From: Bacteroidales bacterium
GTDB taxonomy: Bacteria > Bacteroidota > Bacteroidia > Bacteroidales > UBA932
DNA length: 14,332 bases
NCBI GenBank assembly: GCA_016283985.1
Contig: JAEENZ010000127.1
Location: forward strand, 1-14,332
Reading direction: 5' to 3'
Shown here: in pieces, positions 13,316 to 14,332 of the stretch
Layout: each line of letters opens with the position of its first letter
Numbering within the stretch: position 1 is the stretch's first letter
Program-made: the position numbers and the translations under genes
The notes under the pieces: generated by a model
What the model saw: only the letters and a program-made list of their open reading frames with translations
Told to the model about the DNA's origin: nothing
Databases searched by the model: none

Positions 13316-14332
13316 TTATCTCAATCTTAAGAAAACTTCTATTGCCTGATATTCGGCCATGCCGAGCTCGTCGTAGTGATGGGCCGTGGCCTGGGTGCGG
13401 TCTTCAGCGCGCTGCCAGAACTCGCGGGGATCCTCGCCGGGGAAGGGAACGATGTCCTTCTGGGAGAGGTGGCGGTAGATGGCGTGGCGCTTCTCGATGA
13501 GTTCGTCCGGGCTGAGCGGGACGGCCATGTCCACGCGGGCGAGTTCCCATTCCATCCATGCGCCGCGGTATAGCCAGATGTGGCAGTCCGGGATCCAGGA
13601 TGCGCCTTCTTCCTTGAGCTGCTCGAAGGCCTCGAGCGCGGCTTCGGTGCACACGCGGTGGGTTCCGTGAGGATCGGCAAGGTCGCCGGCCATGTAGATC
13701 TGGTCGGGCTTGATGCTGTCCATCAGGGCCTTAATGATATCCACGTCCGCCTGGCTGCAGGGGAGCTTGCGTATGCCGCCGCTCTCGTAGAAGGGTAGGT
13801 TGAGGAAGTGGATGTGGTCTTCCTTCACGCCGAAGGAGTAGTCGGCTGCACGGGCCTCACTGCGGCGTATCGCGGCCTTGATGTCCAGCAGCGGACGGGG
13901 TTCGGGCTCGCCGGGCTTTTTGGAATCTATCAGCGCCTGCACCTCTGCGGTACGGTCGCCGTAGCCAAGCTGGCGGGCGGCGTCGATGTGCTGCATCACG
14001 ACCGAATCGTGAACGGCCACGTTACCTGAAGTCTGGTATGCCACATGCACATCGTGGCCCTGATGCACCAGACGGATGAAGGTTCCGCCCATGGAGATCA
14101 CGTCGTCGTCCGGATGGGGGCTGAGGATGAGCACCTTCTTGGGGAAGGGCTTGGAAGCCACCGGACGGGTGCTGTCGTCGGCATTGGGCTTGCCTCCTGG
14201 CCAGCCGGTGATGGTATGCTGGAGGTCGTTGAAGACCTGGATGTTCACCTGGTCGTATCCTCCCGCCACGTCCAGAAGTTCCTCGAGGGAGTGCTGGAGA
14301 TAATCGGCGTGGGTGAGTTTCAGGATGGGCTT
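13316..14332 (-). CDS. NagB-like/PIG-L (LmbE) deacetylase fusion, C-terminal part
   Basis: The frame is open to the right edge, so this is the 3' part (338 codons) of a longer gene; a GTG at 14269 is only an internal codon. The first 30 visible residues (KPILKLTHADYLQHSLEELL, then DVAGGYDQVN) look like the end of a NagB-type domain. TITGWPGGKPNADD is a linker I recognise from Bacteroidetes fusion proteins of about 660 residues. The rest is a PIG-L/LmbE-type zinc deacetylase: PHPDDDVISMGG at visible residues 72-83 (third acidic residue Asp instead of the more usual Glu) and DPHGTHRVC with the second zinc His region. A role in deacetylating and deaminating amino sugars is inferred. The gene precedes nagB by 1 bp. 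Confidence 0.85.
   Translation of the reverse strand, partial: KPILKLTHADYLQHSLEELLDVAGGYDQVNIQVFNDLQHTITGWPGGKPNADDSTRPVASKPFPKKVLILSPHPDDDVISMGGTFIRLVHQGHDVHVAYQTSGNVAVHDSVVMQHIDAARQLGYGDRTAEVQALIDSKKPGEPEPRPLLDIKAAIRRSEARAADYSFGVKEDHIHFLNLPFYESGGIRKLPCSQADVDIIKALMDSIKPDQIYMAGDLADPHGTHRVCTEAALEAFEQLKEEGASWIPDCHIWLYRGAWMEWELARVDMAVPLSPDELIEKRHAIYRHLSQKDIVPFPGEDPREFWQRAEDRTQATAHHYDELGMAEYQAIEVFLRLR

Noticed and set aside
1..14332. CRISPR arrays, tRNA or rRNA genes, transposases, prophage genes
   Set aside because: No spaced direct-repeat array, tRNA-like cloverleaf, rRNA segment or transposase/integrase motif was seen by eye in either strand; the only element-like sequence is the radA insertion.

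Overview
The window looks like chromosomal DNA of a GC-rich, anaerobic member of the Bacteroidota, most likely a Bacteroidales gut-type bacterium; I cannot fix the genus. Three things point that way: promoter-like sequences of the Bacteroidota form (TAnnTTTG) in the one real intergenic gap, weak or absent Shine-Dalgarno sites at many starts, and gene types usual for that group (short IorA, VorB-type oxidoreductase with a small TPR protein, NagB-like/PIG-L fusion). Nearly all of the DNA is coding, and most neighbours overlap or sit within about 12 bp of each other.

Layout. Positions 1-1632 (minus strand) hold radA, followed by the first 36 codons of an exported protein. A 69-bp divergent gap (1633-1701) carries two interleaved promoter-like sequences. 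Positions 1702-6480 (plus strand) form a four-gene operon: iorA, iorB, a PLP aminotransferase and a CoA-transferase. It meets, tail to tail and sharing the bases CTAG, a long minus-strand run (14332 down to 6477). In transcription order that run is: the end of a NagB-like/PIG-L deacetylase fusion, nagB, ptb, buk, branched-chain aminotransferase (ilvE), a small TPR protein, a 2[4Fe-4S] ferredoxin subunit, and the alpha, beta and gamma subunits of a VorB-type 2-oxoacid:ferredoxin oxidoreductase.

How it works together (inference from family knowledge). The two convergent operons look like two arms of ferredoxin-linked amino-acid fermentation. In the plus-strand arm an aminotransferase makes aryl-pyruvates, IorAB oxidises them to arylacetyl-CoA, and the CoA-transferase frees the arylacetate while conserving the thioester. 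In the minus-strand arm IlvE makes branched 2-oxoacids and the Vor-type complex oxidises them to branched acyl-CoA. Ptb and Buk then turn the thioester into ATP and a branched short-chain acid. Both arms reduce ferredoxin. The amino-sugar genes at the head of the minus-strand run (GlcN-6-P deamination, N-deacetylation) may be co-transcribed with it.

The most unexpected structure lies inside radA. A roughly 150-bp in-frame insertion is bounded by a perfect 21-bp inverted repeat and contains a direct repeat and a central hairpin. It sits in a loop between Walker A and Walker B, and hand translation shows it would stay open and in frame if inverted. It resembles a palindromic element domesticated inside a coding gene.
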